Shown here piece by piece: positions 54,920-64,000 of a DNA stretch of 64,000 nt. The stretch is from NCBI RefSeq assembly GCF_900111835.1, contig NZ_FOJP01000017.1, forward strand, positions 1 through 64,000. Reading direction: 5' to 3'. Position numbers and translations under genes: made by a program. Within the stretch, counting starts at the first letter, position 1. Every line of letters starts with the position of its first letter. The notes beneath the pieces were generated by a model. The model had not been told where the DNA came from, did no database searches, and worked only from the letters and a program-made list of their open reading frames with translations. This DNA is from Metapseudomonas otitidis (GTDB lineage: Bacteria; Pseudomonadota; Gammaproteobacteria; Pseudomonadales; Pseudomonadaceae).

Positions 54920-55723
54920 TCAGCGCAGGCGCTTGGTGTCCAGCAGCGCCAGGCGGTTCACCAGCGGGATGTAGCCGCCCAGGCGCAGCGCCGGGCTGGC
55001 CAGCCACTGCAGCAGGTGCGCCAGGTGGCTGCCGGCCGGGGTGCAGAAGCCCCAGGCGATGACCACCAGGGTGATCACCAGGCCACCGACCACATCGTCC
55101 GTCAGCCAGTGGGCACCGGCCACCAGGCGCGGCAGCATCAGCACCGTGGCGATGGCCAGCACGGTCACGCGCTTCCAGCCACGGGCGAAGATCGCCATGA
55201 ACAGGCCCCAGAGCATCAGCACCGAAGCGTGGTCCCCCGGGAAGCTGCGGCTGGAACGGTCCTTCACCTCGAACACGCTTTCCAGCAGCGGGAACTGGTC
55301 GCTCAGCTGGATACCACCGAGCACCACCGAAGGGCTCGCGTGCTGCCAGCCGAAGTGCACGCCGATCTTGGTGAACAGCGAGCGCACCACCAGCAGCATG
55401 GCCAGCAGGGCGATGAAGGTGAACAGTGCCGGGCGCAGCTCGTGGCGACGGAAGGTCCAGTCCTGGCGGATCAGCAGCGCCAGCATCAGGCCGCCGGCGA
55501 GGACGTCGAACAGGCGGGTGCTGGCGAAGGCCCAGAGCGCCATCCATACCGGACGGCCTTCGAGAGAGCCGTTCAGCGCCCGGTAGGCGGCATCGTCGGC
55601 CAGGTCCCAGAGTTCACGGGTGGTCGGCCACAGCCAGCTGGCCAGTACCAGGGCCGCCAGCAGGTGCAGCCCGAGCAGGGCCGGCCATCGCCAGGAGGCT
55701 TGGACGCGCATTGGTTTCTCCAT
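54920..55723 (-). CDS. PAP2-family membrane phosphatase
   Basis: A 267-residue inner-membrane phosphatase with about six helices. The three PAP2 motifs appear as a basic first segment, SFPGDHASV (in place of PSGH), and Arg-x5-His-x3-Asp in [17 protein letters not shown]. Such enzymes remove phosphate from lipid phosphates, including undecaprenyl pyrophosphate or lipid A. Two in-frame ATGs (55723 and 55711) are possible; GGAG lies six bases before the second. Divergent from hslO. Confidence 0.88.
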   Translation of the reverse strand: MEKPMRVQASWRWPALLGLHLLAALVLASWLWPTTRELWDLADDAAYRALNGSLEGRPVWMALWAFASTRLFDVLAGGLMLALLIRQDWTFRRHELRPALFTFIALLAMLLVVRSLFTKIGVHFGWQHASPSVVLGGIQLSDQFPLLESVFEVKDRSSRSFPGDHASVLMLWGLFMAIFARGWKRVTVLAIATVLMLPRLVAGAHWLTDDVVGGLVITLVVIAWGFCTPAGSHLAHLLQWLASPALRLGGYIPLVNRLALLDTKRLR

Positions 55724-55813
55724 AAAATTCCCATCCTCATCTATCGCGGGCAGCGGAATGGCGCGCTTTATAGTGCGCTGTCACCGATCTGTCACCCTCT
55801 TGTGGTTGCCCCC

Positions 55814-56707
55814 ATGCCTATTTCCGACAATTCCCAGCGTTTTATCTTCGACGACACCGACGTACGCGGTGAAATGGTCTCCCTGGGAGAGAGCTACACC
55901 CACGTCCTGGCCAAGCACCCCTACCCGGAACCGGTGGCCCAGCTGCTGGGCGAGATGCTCGCCGCCGCCGCGCTGCTGGTGGGCACCCTGAAGTTCGACG
56001 GCCTGCTGGTGCTGCAGGCGCGCTCCAGCGGGGCCGTGCCGCTGCTGATGGTGGAGTGCTCCAGCGAGCGCGAGATCCGCGGCATCGCCCGCTACCACGC
56101 CGAGCAGATCGGCGCCGACGCCGACCTGCGGCAGCTGATGCCCGAAGGCGTGCTGACCCTCACCGTCGACCCCCGTCAGGGCCAGCGCTACCAGGGCATC
56201 GTCACCCTCGAAGGCGCCAACCTGGCCGAGTGCCTGTCCACCTACTTCGCCAACTCCGAACAGCTGCCGACCCGCTTCTGGCTCAACGCCGACGGCCGCA
56301 ACGCCCGTGGCCTGCTGCTGCAGGCCCTGCCCGCCGACCGCCTGAAGGACCCGGAAGCCCGTGCCGCCAGCTGGCAGCACCTGACCACCCTGGCCGACAC
56401 CCTCACCGCCGAGGAACTGCTGGGCCTGGACAACGAAACCGTGCTGCACCGCCTGTTCCACGAAGAGACCGTGCGCCTGTTCGACCCCCGCCCGCTGCGC
56501 TTCCACTGCAGCTGCTCGCGGGAGCGCTCGGCCAATGCCCTGGTCAGCCTCGGCCAGGCCGACGCCGAGGCCCTGGTGGAGGAACAGGGCGGCGCCGTGG
56601 TGATCGACTGCCAGTTCTGCAACCAGCGCTACCGCTTCGACGCCGCCGACGTAGCCCAGCTGTTCGCCGGTGGCGGCAGCCGCGCGCCGTCGGAAACCCG
56701 CCACTGA
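55814..56707 (+). CDS. hslO: Redox-regulated chaperone Hsp33
   Basis: A 297-residue chaperone switched on by oxidation and heat. The C-terminal zinc site is HCSC (Cys232, Cys234) and CQFC (Cys266, Cys269), the CxC...CxxC family mark. N-terminal domain [22 protein letters not shown] is typical. The ATG at 55814 is chosen; the same frame is open for over a kilobase upstream, but that is a GC shadow. Confidence 0.96.
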   Translation: MPISDNSQRFIFDDTDVRGEMVSLGESYTHVLAKHPYPEPVAQLLGEMLAAAALLVGTLKFDGLLVLQARSSGAVPLLMVECSSEREIRGIARYHAEQIGADADLRQLMPEGVLTLTVDPRQGQRYQGIVTLEGANLAECLSTYFANSEQLPTRFWLNADGRNARGLLLQALPADRLKDPEARAASWQHLTTLADTLTAEELLGLDNETVLHRLFHEETVRLFDPRPLRFHCSCSRERSANALVSLGQADAEALVEEQGGAVVIDCQFCNQRYRFDAADVAQLFAGGGSRAPSETRH

Positions 56708-56970
56708 GTACCGTTCGGCGGAATTCGTAAGGCTGCTACCCATTTGTAGCGAGGGCGCCCCTGTGGATATGTCGCCGGGGCCCCCGCTGCATCGTCACTT
56801 CAGCGGCTGCGGTCCGGAACGTGACCGGCGGGTGCGATTCAAGTCTTGTAGCGGCCTTTCGGCCCCCGATGAGTGGTCACGGAGAACCCCTCCAGCACCC
56901 CCTGATTTCGCCTGGAACCCAGGCAGGACGTGCCTTACATCCAGTCATCTCGCAATCGCCCGGTTTCCTC

Positions 56971-56979
56971 TGGCATAAT
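56971..56979 (+). promoter_or_regulatory. Possible pckA promoter (extended -10)
   Basis: TGGCATAAT (56971-56979) fits an extended -10 (TGn-TATAAT) with one mismatch, about 90 bases before the pckA start; no good -35 is visible. The 358-base gap 56708-57065 also contains a short GC-rich hairpin and no gene that I can support. Confidence 0.4.
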
Positions 56980-57065
56980 CCGGCGCACTTTTTTCGCTGT
57001 AGCGGGTCGCAAGGCTCACTACATTTCGCATTGGAGGACTCGGCCTCTGGCCGACGGGGAACCAC

Positions 57066-58610
57066 ATGACGCAAGCCACTAAAGCCGTGTACACCGACAT
57101 CAGCGCCGCGCAACTGGTCGAAGAAGCCATCCGCCGTGGCGAAGGTGAACTGGCCGCCAACGGTTCGCTGGTCGTGCAGACCGGCCATCGCACCGGCCGT
57201 TCTCCGGCTGACCGCTTCATCGTCCAGGAGCCGAGCACCGACGCCAAGATCGCCTGGGGCGCCATCAACCGTCCCTTCCCGGCGGACAAGTTCGATGCAC
57301 TGTGGGCCCGTGTCGAAGCCTATGTGACCGAACGCGAGCGTTTCGTCTCCCACGTGCACGTCGGTGCCGACCCCGCGCACTACCTGGCCGTCAAGATGAC
57401 CACCGAGACCGCCTGGCACAACCTGTTCGGCCGCTGCCTGTTCATCAACCCCGAGCAGTACAACCCGCAGGGCCGCCAGGAATGGCAGATCATCAACGCC
57501 CCGAACTTCGTCTGCGAGCCCGAGCGTGACGGCACCAACTCCGACGGTTGCGTGATCCTCAACTTCGCCCAGCAGAAAGTCCTGATCGCCGGCATGCGCT
57601 ACGCCGGTGAGATGAAGAAAGCCATGTTCTCCGTGCAGAACTTCCTGCTGCCGGAAAAAGACGTGCTGCCGATGCACTGCGCCGCCAACGTCGGCGAAGA
57701 CGGCGACACCACCCTGTTCTTCGGCCTGTCCGGCACCGGCAAGACCACCCTCTCCGCCGACCCGAGCCGTTACCTGATCGGTGACGACGAGCACGGCTGG
57801 GGCGTGGGCACCGTGTTCAACGTCGAAGGCGGCTGCTACGCCAAGTGCATCGACCTGTCCGAGAAGAACGAGCCGGTAATCTGGAAAGCCATCCAGTTCG
57901 GCGCCGTGCTGGAAAACGTCGTGCTCAACCCGGAAACCCGCCTGCCCGACTACAGCGACGACAGCCTGACCCAGAACACCCGTGCCGCCTACCCGCTGCA
58001 CCTGGTGGAAAAGCGCGTCGAAGCCAACCGTGCCGGCGAGCCGAACGCGGTCATCTTCCTGACCTGCGACCTGACCGGCGTACTGCCGCCCGTCTCCATC
58101 CTCAACAACGAACAGGCGGCCTACCATTTCCTGTCCGGCTACACCGCCCTGGTCGGCTCCACCGAAATGGGTTCCGGCGGCGGCATCAAGTCCACCTTCT
58201 CCACCTGCTTCGGCGCCCCCTTCTTCCCGCGCCCGGCCGGTGAGTACGCCGAACTGCTGATCAAGCGCATCCAGGGCTTCGGCTCCAAGGTGTACCTGGT
58301 CAACACCGGCTGGACCGGCGGTGGCTACGGCGTCGGCAAGCGCTTCAGCATCCCCACCACCCGTGGCGTGATCGCAGCCATCCAGAGCGGCGCGCTGGTG
58401 GGTGCCGAGACCGAGCACCTGGACATCATCAACCTGGACGTGCCGAAGGCCGTTCCGGGCGTCGAGACCGAGCTGCTCAACCCGCGCAACACCTGGGCTG
58501 ACAAAGCCGCCTACGACGCGGCCGCCAAGGCCCTGGCCGAGAAATTCGTCGAGAACTTCAAGAAGTTCGACGTCTCCGACGCCATCCGCAACGCCGGTCC
58601 CAAGCTGTAA
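57066..58610 (+). CDS. pckA: Phosphoenolpyruvate carboxykinase (ATP)
   Basis: A 514-residue cytosolic enzyme that turns oxaloacetate and ATP into phosphoenolpyruvate, the entry to gluconeogenesis. It has [12 protein letters not shown], the kinase-1a loop GLSGTGKTT at 220-228, DDEHGWG and [12 protein letters not shown] (metal ligands). Length is typical of the ATP-dependent form. It is followed by a clear Rho-independent terminator and stands alone. Codon use here looks slightly less extreme in GC than its neighbours, common for highly expressed genes. Confidence 0.97.
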   Translation: MTQATKAVYTDISAAQLVEEAIRRGEGELAANGSLVVQTGHRTGRSPADRFIVQEPSTDAKIAWGAINRPFPADKFDALWARVEAYVTERERFVSHVHVGADPAHYLAVKMTTETAWHNLFGRCLFINPEQYNPQGRQEWQIINAPNFVCEPERDGTNSDGCVILNFAQQKVLIAGMRYAGEMKKAMFSVQNFLLPEKDVLPMHCAANVGEDGDTTLFFGLSGTGKTTLSADPSRYLIGDDEHGWGVGTVFNVEGGCYAKCIDLSEKNEPVIWKAIQFGAVLENVVLNPETRLPDYSDDSLTQNTRAAYPLHLVEKRVEANRAGEPNAVIFLTCDLTGVLPPVSILNNEQAAYHFLSGYTALVGSTEMGSGGGIKSTFSTCFGAPFFPRPAGEYAELLIKRIQGFGSKVYLVNTGWTGGGYGVGKRFSIPTTRGVIAAIQSGALVGAETEHLDIINLDVPKAVPGVETELLNPRNTWADKAAYDAAAKALAEKFVENFKKFDVSDAIRNAGPKL

Positions 58611-58626
58611 GGGACCCGTTGTACGA

Positions 58627-58660
58627 AGAAGCCGCCTACGGGCGGCTTTTTCATTTTTTG
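58627..58660 (+). terminator. Rho-independent terminator of pckA
   Basis: AAGCCGCC-TACG-GGCGGCTT forms an 8-bp stem with a stable tetraloop (58629-58648), followed by a T-rich tract (TTTTTCATTTTTTG) to 58660. It is 18 bases after the stop codon and is the best terminator in the window. Confidence 0.93.
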
Positions 58661-58739
58661 TGTCCCTATAGACTTGCCCGATCTACACAGCATAGAAGCG
58701 CGCTCCGGAGCCAAACCTGACCAGGATGGTGGGGCGGGG

Positions 58740-58980
58740 AAACTGCCCCTTCAGGAGGCCGAGCGCAGTCGTTACGCAGGGGGACGAGCGGCATGGATGC
58801 CGCGAGAGGCGCGCCAGGCCATGGATGGCCCATCGCGCCGGCCCCCGTAGCGGCGACGGAGCGAGGGAAGTCCCGCGAAGCGGGACCCGGATGCAGGGGC
58901 GAGCCCTTTTGGTTACTTTTCTGTGGGCGGCATTCCGACGATTGAGAAAAGTGACTCGCCCGGCGGGGCGAAACAGAAGA
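58740..58980. repeat. Intergenic repeat element with internal stem-loops
   Basis: The stretch carries several dyads: GTCCCGC-GAA-GCGGGAC (58870-58886), and GTTACTTTTCT (58912-58922) against AGAAAAGTGAC (58945-58955) around a 22-base loop. The word set (CCTTTTGGTTACTTTT, AAAAGTGACTCGCC, GGCATGGATGCC) is one that I recall as recurring between genes in several Pseudomonas and related genomes, often mis-called as a small ORF. It fills most of the 492-base gap between pckA and recQ. Its role and exact ends are unknown. Confidence 0.6.
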
Positions 58981-59102
58981 CATCCGCAAACGCGATAACC
59001 AGCCTGGCCATGGCCACAGGGCGGGTACCGGCGGGTTGCCCCCTCGGCCCAACGCCCCCCACAAATAGTCCATCATCCCCAGCCCTCTCACGGAGTGACG
59101 CC

Positions 59103-61040
<1,938 letters not shown>

Positions 61041-61142
61041 TGAATTCGATGTGTTTTATCGCCATTCCTCACTGGTCGGCGTTCGCCGGCCTGCTTAGGA
61101 TGGCGCACCCTTTCCACCGTTGCGCCTGACCAGGAGCCGACC

Positions 61143-61745
61143 ATGCACATCGACGAAGCCATCCGTACCCGCCGCGCCATCAAGGGCTACGACACCCAGC
61201 ACAGCCTGAGCCGCGAAGAGAAGGACGAACTGCTGAAGCTGGCCCTGCTCGCCCCCACCGCCTTCAACCTGCAGCACGTGCGCCTGGTGGAAGTCAGCGA
61301 CCCCGCCCTGCGCCAGCAGATCCGCGAAGTAGCGTGGAACCAGGCCCAGGTGACCGAAGCCTCGATGCTGGTGGTGGTCTGCGCCCGCCTCGACGCCTGG
61401 GAACAGGACGCCGCCCGCGTCTGGGCCGACGCGCCGCAACCTGTGCAGGAATTCATGGCCGGCGCCATCGACAACTACTACCGCGGCAAGCCCCAGGTGC
61501 AACGTGACGAAACCATGCGCAGCTGCGGCCTGGTGGCCCAGACCCTGATGCTGGCTGCACGCGGCCGTGGCCTGGACAGCTGCCCCATGGACGGTTTCGA
61601 CTTCGACGCCGTGGCCAAGCTGATCAACCTGCCGGAGAACCACGTCATCGGCCTGATGGTCGCCGTCGGCAAGCAAGCCATCGAGGCCAAGCCGCGCATC
61701 GGCAAGCTGGCCTTCGACGAAGCCGTGATCCGCGACCGCTTCTGA
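61143..61745 (+). CDS. Nitroreductase-family oxidoreductase
   Basis: A 200-residue FMN enzyme: RTRRAIKGYD near the N-terminus and APTAFNLQH bind FMN, and GLDSCPMDGFD lies in the C-terminal part. Family members reduce nitro compounds or quinones with NAD(P)H. Alone between recQ and argA; the product and substrate in the cell are unknown. Confidence 0.88.
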   Translation: MHIDEAIRTRRAIKGYDTQHSLSREEKDELLKLALLAPTAFNLQHVRLVEVSDPALRQQIREVAWNQAQVTEASMLVVVCARLDAWEQDAARVWADAPQPVQEFMAGAIDNYYRGKPQVQRDETMRSCGLVAQTLMLAARGRGLDSCPMDGFDFDAVAKLINLPENHVIGLMVAVGKQAIEAKPRIGKLAFDEAVIRDRF

Positions 61746-61759
61746 TCCCCGCCCCACAC

Positions 61760-61788
61760 CGGGCTGCGCACCCCAGGTGCGCAGCCCG
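61760..61788. terminator. Bidirectional hairpin between the nitroreductase gene and argA
   Basis: CGGGCTGCGCACC (61760-61772) pairs perfectly with GGTGCGCAGCCCG (61776-61788) around a 3-base loop, in the 48 bases between the two convergent genes. No T-run. It is the expected shared terminator. Confidence 0.65.
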
Positions 61789-61793
61789 CGTCG

Positions 61794-63092
61794 TTACAGC
61801 GCCTTCTCGAAGATCTTGGAATTGCGCTGGTAGTTGTACAGCGAGGCCCGCGCCGCCGGCAGGCGCTCAACGCCGCTGGGCTGGAAGCCGCGCTCGCGGA
61901 ACCAGTGGGCGGTACGGGTGGTGAGGACGAACAGGGTCTTCAGGCCCAGGGCCCGGGCCCGTTCCTCGATGCGCTCCAGCAGCTCGTCCCCGCGACCGCC
62001 ATGGCGGTACTCCGGGTTAACCGCCAGGCACGCCAGCTCCCCCGCCTCGGAATCGGCGATCGGGTAGAGCGCCGCGCAGGCGATGATGTGGCCATCACGC
62101 TCGACGATGCTGAACTGGCCGATCTCCCGCTCCAGCACGTCCCGCGAACGGCGCACCAGGATGCCCTGCTCCTCCAGCGGGGTGATCAGCTCGATCAGCC
62201 CGCCCACGTCGTCGATGGTGGCCTCGCGCAGGGACTCGAACTGCTCCTGGTCCACCAGGGTGCCGCCACCGTCACGGGTGAACAGCTCGGTGAGCAGCGA
62301 ACCGTCCTCGGCGTAGCTCACCAGGTGGCTGCGCTTGACCCCGCTGCGGCAGGCCTGGGCGGCCGCGTCCAGCAACTCGGCCTGGTAGCCGTTGCCCAGC
62401 CGCGCCAGGTGCTGCGGCACCTGCTGCGGGCGCAACTCGCGCACCAACCGGCCGTGTTCGTCGATCAGCCCGCGTTCGGCACCGAACAGCACCAGCTTGT
62501 CCGCGCCCAGGTCGATGGCGGCACGGGTCGCCACGTCCTCGCAGGCCAGGTTGAAGATCTCCCCGGTGGGGGAATAGCCCAGCGGCGAGAGCAGCACGAT
62601 GGAGCGCTCGTCCAGCTGGCGGCCGATGCCCTTGCGGTCGACCCGGCGCACCTCGCCGGTGTGGTGGTAGTCGACTCCGTCGACGACACCGATGGGCCGC
62701 GCGGTGACGAAGTTGCCGCCGGTGACCCGCAGCCGCGAGCCCTGCATCGGCGAGGCGGCGATGTCCATGGACAGCCGCGCCTCGATGGCGATGCGCAGCT
62801 GGCCCACGGCATCGATCACGCACTCCAGGGTGGGGCCGTCGGTGATGCGCAGGTCGCGGTGGAAGTGCGGGGTCAGCCCGCGCGCGGCCAGGCGTGCCTC
62901 GATCTGCGGGCGCGAACCGTGCACCAGCACCAGGCGCACGCCCAGGCTGTGCAGCAGCACCAGGTCGTGGATGATGTTGCCGAAATTCGGATGGGCAACC
63001 CCCTCGCCGGGCAGCATCACCACGAAGGTGCAGTCCCGGTGGGCGTTGATGTAGGGCGAAGCATGGCGCAGCCAGTTGACGTAGTCGTGCAT
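61794..63092 (-). CDS. argA: N-acetylglutamate synthase
   Basis: A 432-residue enzyme for the first step of arginine synthesis. The N-terminal amino-acid-kinase domain (about 20-280, with VRLVLVHGSRPQIEARLAARG) binds the arginine inhibitor in this class; the C-terminal GNAT domain (about 290-432, NPEYRHGGRGDELLERIEERA and FVLTTRTAHWFRERGF) acetylates glutamate. Size matches the P. aeruginosa enzyme. Neighbouring argE, next in the same direction, completes the acetyl-ornithine route. Confidence 0.95.
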   Translation of the reverse strand: MHDYVNWLRHASPYINAHRDCTFVVMLPGEGVAHPNFGNIIHDLVLLHSLGVRLVLVHGSRPQIEARLAARGLTPHFHRDLRITDGPTLECVIDAVGQLRIAIEARLSMDIAASPMQGSRLRVTGGNFVTARPIGVVDGVDYHHTGEVRRVDRKGIGRQLDERSIVLLSPLGYSPTGEIFNLACEDVATRAAIDLGADKLVLFGAERGLIDEHGRLVRELRPQQVPQHLARLGNGYQAELLDAAAQACRSGVKRSHLVSYAEDGSLLTELFTRDGGGTLVDQEQFESLREATIDDVGGLIELITPLEEQGILVRRSRDVLEREIGQFSIVERDGHIIACAALYPIADSEAGELACLAVNPEYRHGGRGDELLERIEERARALGLKTLFVLTTRTAHWFRERGFQPSGVERLPAARASLYNYQRNSKIFEKAL

Positions 63093-63216
63093 GGGATTCC
63101 GAATGCCTGTGACGGGGGCGAAATGAACGGTGCTACTCCGGAAACGGAGCAGGTGGCGTTGCGTTTATCGTCGTCGCAGCAACATCAGCGGAAGCCCTCC
63201 TGGGGAGTCATCTGGC

Positions 63217-63356
63217 GGGCACCTCTGAAAACTACCTGCGTTGTCATCGCGGCGTTAAAAACCGGCTCAAAATGCTCATTTACCGTACGTAAACTGCGCT
63301 TTTTCGCCTGTTTTTGCCTTGCGCTGACGGCCTCGCCTACGTTTTCAGAGGTGCCC
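63217..63356. mobile_element. 140-bp MITE-like element between argE and argA
   Basis: Perfect 16-bp terminal inverted repeats, GGGCACCTCTGAAAAC at 63217-63232 and GTTTTCAGAGGTGCCC at 63341-63356, flank an AT-richer core with no open frame. The core has a short palindrome TTTACCGTACGTAAA. I recall GCACCTCTGAAAA-ended short elements scattered in Pseudomonas genomes. It encodes no transposase, so any movement would need one in trans. Its right end overlaps the argE 3' end. Target-site duplication is not clear by eye. Confidence 0.72.
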
Positions 63357-64000
63357 TGGTTGGGTTGGGGTGATGCAGTAATGGCGGATCAACTGACGCA
63401 ACAGCGCCACCGTAGGTGCGATCCGTGACAGTTCGAGGTGCTCGTCGGGCTGGTGTGCGCAGGCGATGTCGCCAGGGCCCAGCACCAGGGTCTGGCAGCC
63501 GAGGTGCTGAAGATACGGTGCTTCGGTGCCAAAGGCCACCGCTTCTGCGGCATGCCCGGTTAGACGTTCGGCGAGTTGCACCAGCTCGCTGTCGGCCGGC
63601 TCCTCGAACGGCGGCACCGCCGGGTAGAGCGGCCGGTAGTCCAGGGACACGCCGTGGCGCTCGGCCACCGGGCGCAGGCGCTGGCCGATGGCCTCGCGCA
63701 GCACCTCGGGCTCCATGCCCGGCAGGGGCCGCAGGTCGAACTCCAGGCTGCACTGGCCGCAGATGCGGTTGGGGTTGTCGCCCCCGTGGATGCAGCCCAG
63801 GTTGAGGGTCGGCCCCGCCACGTTGAACAGCGGGTTGTGGAAGCGCGCCTGCCATTCGCGGCGCAGCGCCAGCAGCTCGCCGATGCCCTCGTGCATGGCC
63901 TCCAGGGCGTTGCGGCCCAAAGCCGGGTCGGAGGAGTGGCCGCTCTGCCCGAGGATGTCGATGCGCTCCATCATCACGCCCTTGTGCAGGCGGACCGGCT
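63345..64000 (-). CDS. argE: Acetylornithine deacetylase (partial; 5' end outside window)
   Basis: The 3' part (about 217 residues) of the M20 metallopeptidase-family enzyme that releases ornithine from N-acetylornithine. ERIDILGQSGHSSDP (dimerisation-domain start), NLGCIHGGDNPNRICGQCSLEFDLRP, FGTEAPYL and HQPDEHLEL are visible. The frame runs on past base 64000. The stop TGA (63345-63347) lies inside the terminal repeat of the 140-bp element, so the last residues (GHL) are supplied by it. The core motifs are intact, so the enzyme is probably active. Confidence 0.9.
   Translation of the reverse strand, partial: PVRLHKGVMMERIDILGQSGHSSDPALGRNALEAMHEGIGELLALRREWQARFHNPLFNVAGPTLNLGCIHGGDNPNRICGQCSLEFDLRPLPGMEPEVLREAIGQRLRPVAERHGVSLDYRPLYPAVPPFEEPADSELVQLAERLTGHAAEAVAFGTEAPYLQHLGCQTLVLGPGDIACAHQPDEHLELSRIAPTVALLRQLIRHYCITPTQPGHL

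Noticed and set aside
58726-58998. 90-codon open frame between pckA and recQ
   Set aside because: It covers the structured repeat element, is rich in Arg and Gly, has no ribosome site, and resembles products often wrongly called from this kind of repeat.
63217-63356. Complete insertion sequence
   Set aside because: There are perfect terminal repeats but only 140 bases and no transposase frame, so it is called MITE-like rather than an IS.

Overview
The window is a chromosomal segment of a Pseudomonas-type gammaproteobacterium. Most of it (from about 11.8 kb to the end) is very GC-rich. Its gene order (rmlD, dctBD, arcDABC, fabY, cysQ, nudE, yrfG, LysR, fdhD/fdhF-like, thioesterase/Fe-ADH/acyl-CoA dehydrogenase/hydroxyacyl-CoA dehydrogenase, gshA, tex, ompR/envZ, rimBK, hslR, hslO, pckA, argA, argE) matches, from memory, the rml-to-arg segment of the P. 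aeruginosa group. Two-component systems, an ANR-type site before arcD and the 634-residue FabY support this. The species cannot be fixed from the sequence alone.

Region 1 (1-11.8 kb) is an AT-richer surface-glycan island. It starts with the 3' end of a gene for a long coiled-coil protein made of 105-bp (35-residue, exactly five-heptad) tandem repeats. A tightly packed plus-strand operon follows: a VioA-like sugar aminotransferase, a double glycosyltransferase (GT2+GT4), a GT2, a NeuD/VioB-like sugar acetyltransferase and two more GT2 enzymes. On the minus strand, convergent, is a cysD-cysNC pair for activated sulfate (PAPS); its CysD carries an unusual N-terminal extension of about 190 residues. 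Together these genes fit synthesis and transfer of an N-acylated amino-deoxy sugar, perhaps with sulfation, onto O-antigen or flagellin. The island ends at a short coding scar that looks like rmlA fused to the last codons of rmlC, directly in front of an intact rmlD.

Region 2 (11.9-31 kb) holds rmlD, the C4-dicarboxylate two-component system dctBD (no dctPQM follows), a DUF5064-like gene, the anaerobic arginine deiminase operon arcDABC with hairpins between genes, fabY (fatty-acid initiation), cysQ and nudE (minus strand), yrfG, a LysR regulator, fdhD with an FdhF/YdeP-like molybdoenzyme, and a glycine-zipper envelope protein.

Region 3 (31-46.8 kb) holds small conserved genes, a periplasmic binding protein, sstT, a minus-strand catabolic run (hydroxyacyl-CoA dehydrogenase, acyl-CoA dehydrogenase, Fe-ADH, thioesterase) divergent from a LysR gene, a cyclase/AhpD-like divergent pair, an Rmf/CrpP-like small protein, gshA, a PaaI-like thioesterase and tex.

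Region 4 (46.9-64 kb) holds ompR/envZ (amgRS), a 1258-residue MASE1-LOV-PAS-GGDEF-EAL protein with a complete LOV flavin-binding signature, convergent rimB-rimK, hslR, a PAP2 phosphatase, hslO, pckA, an intergenic repeat element, a recQ-like helicase, a nitroreductase, argA and the 3' part of argE. A 140-bp MITE-like palindromic element sits between argA and argE, and its terminal repeat supplies the argE stop codon. I saw no tRNA, rRNA, CRISPR array or complete insertion sequence.
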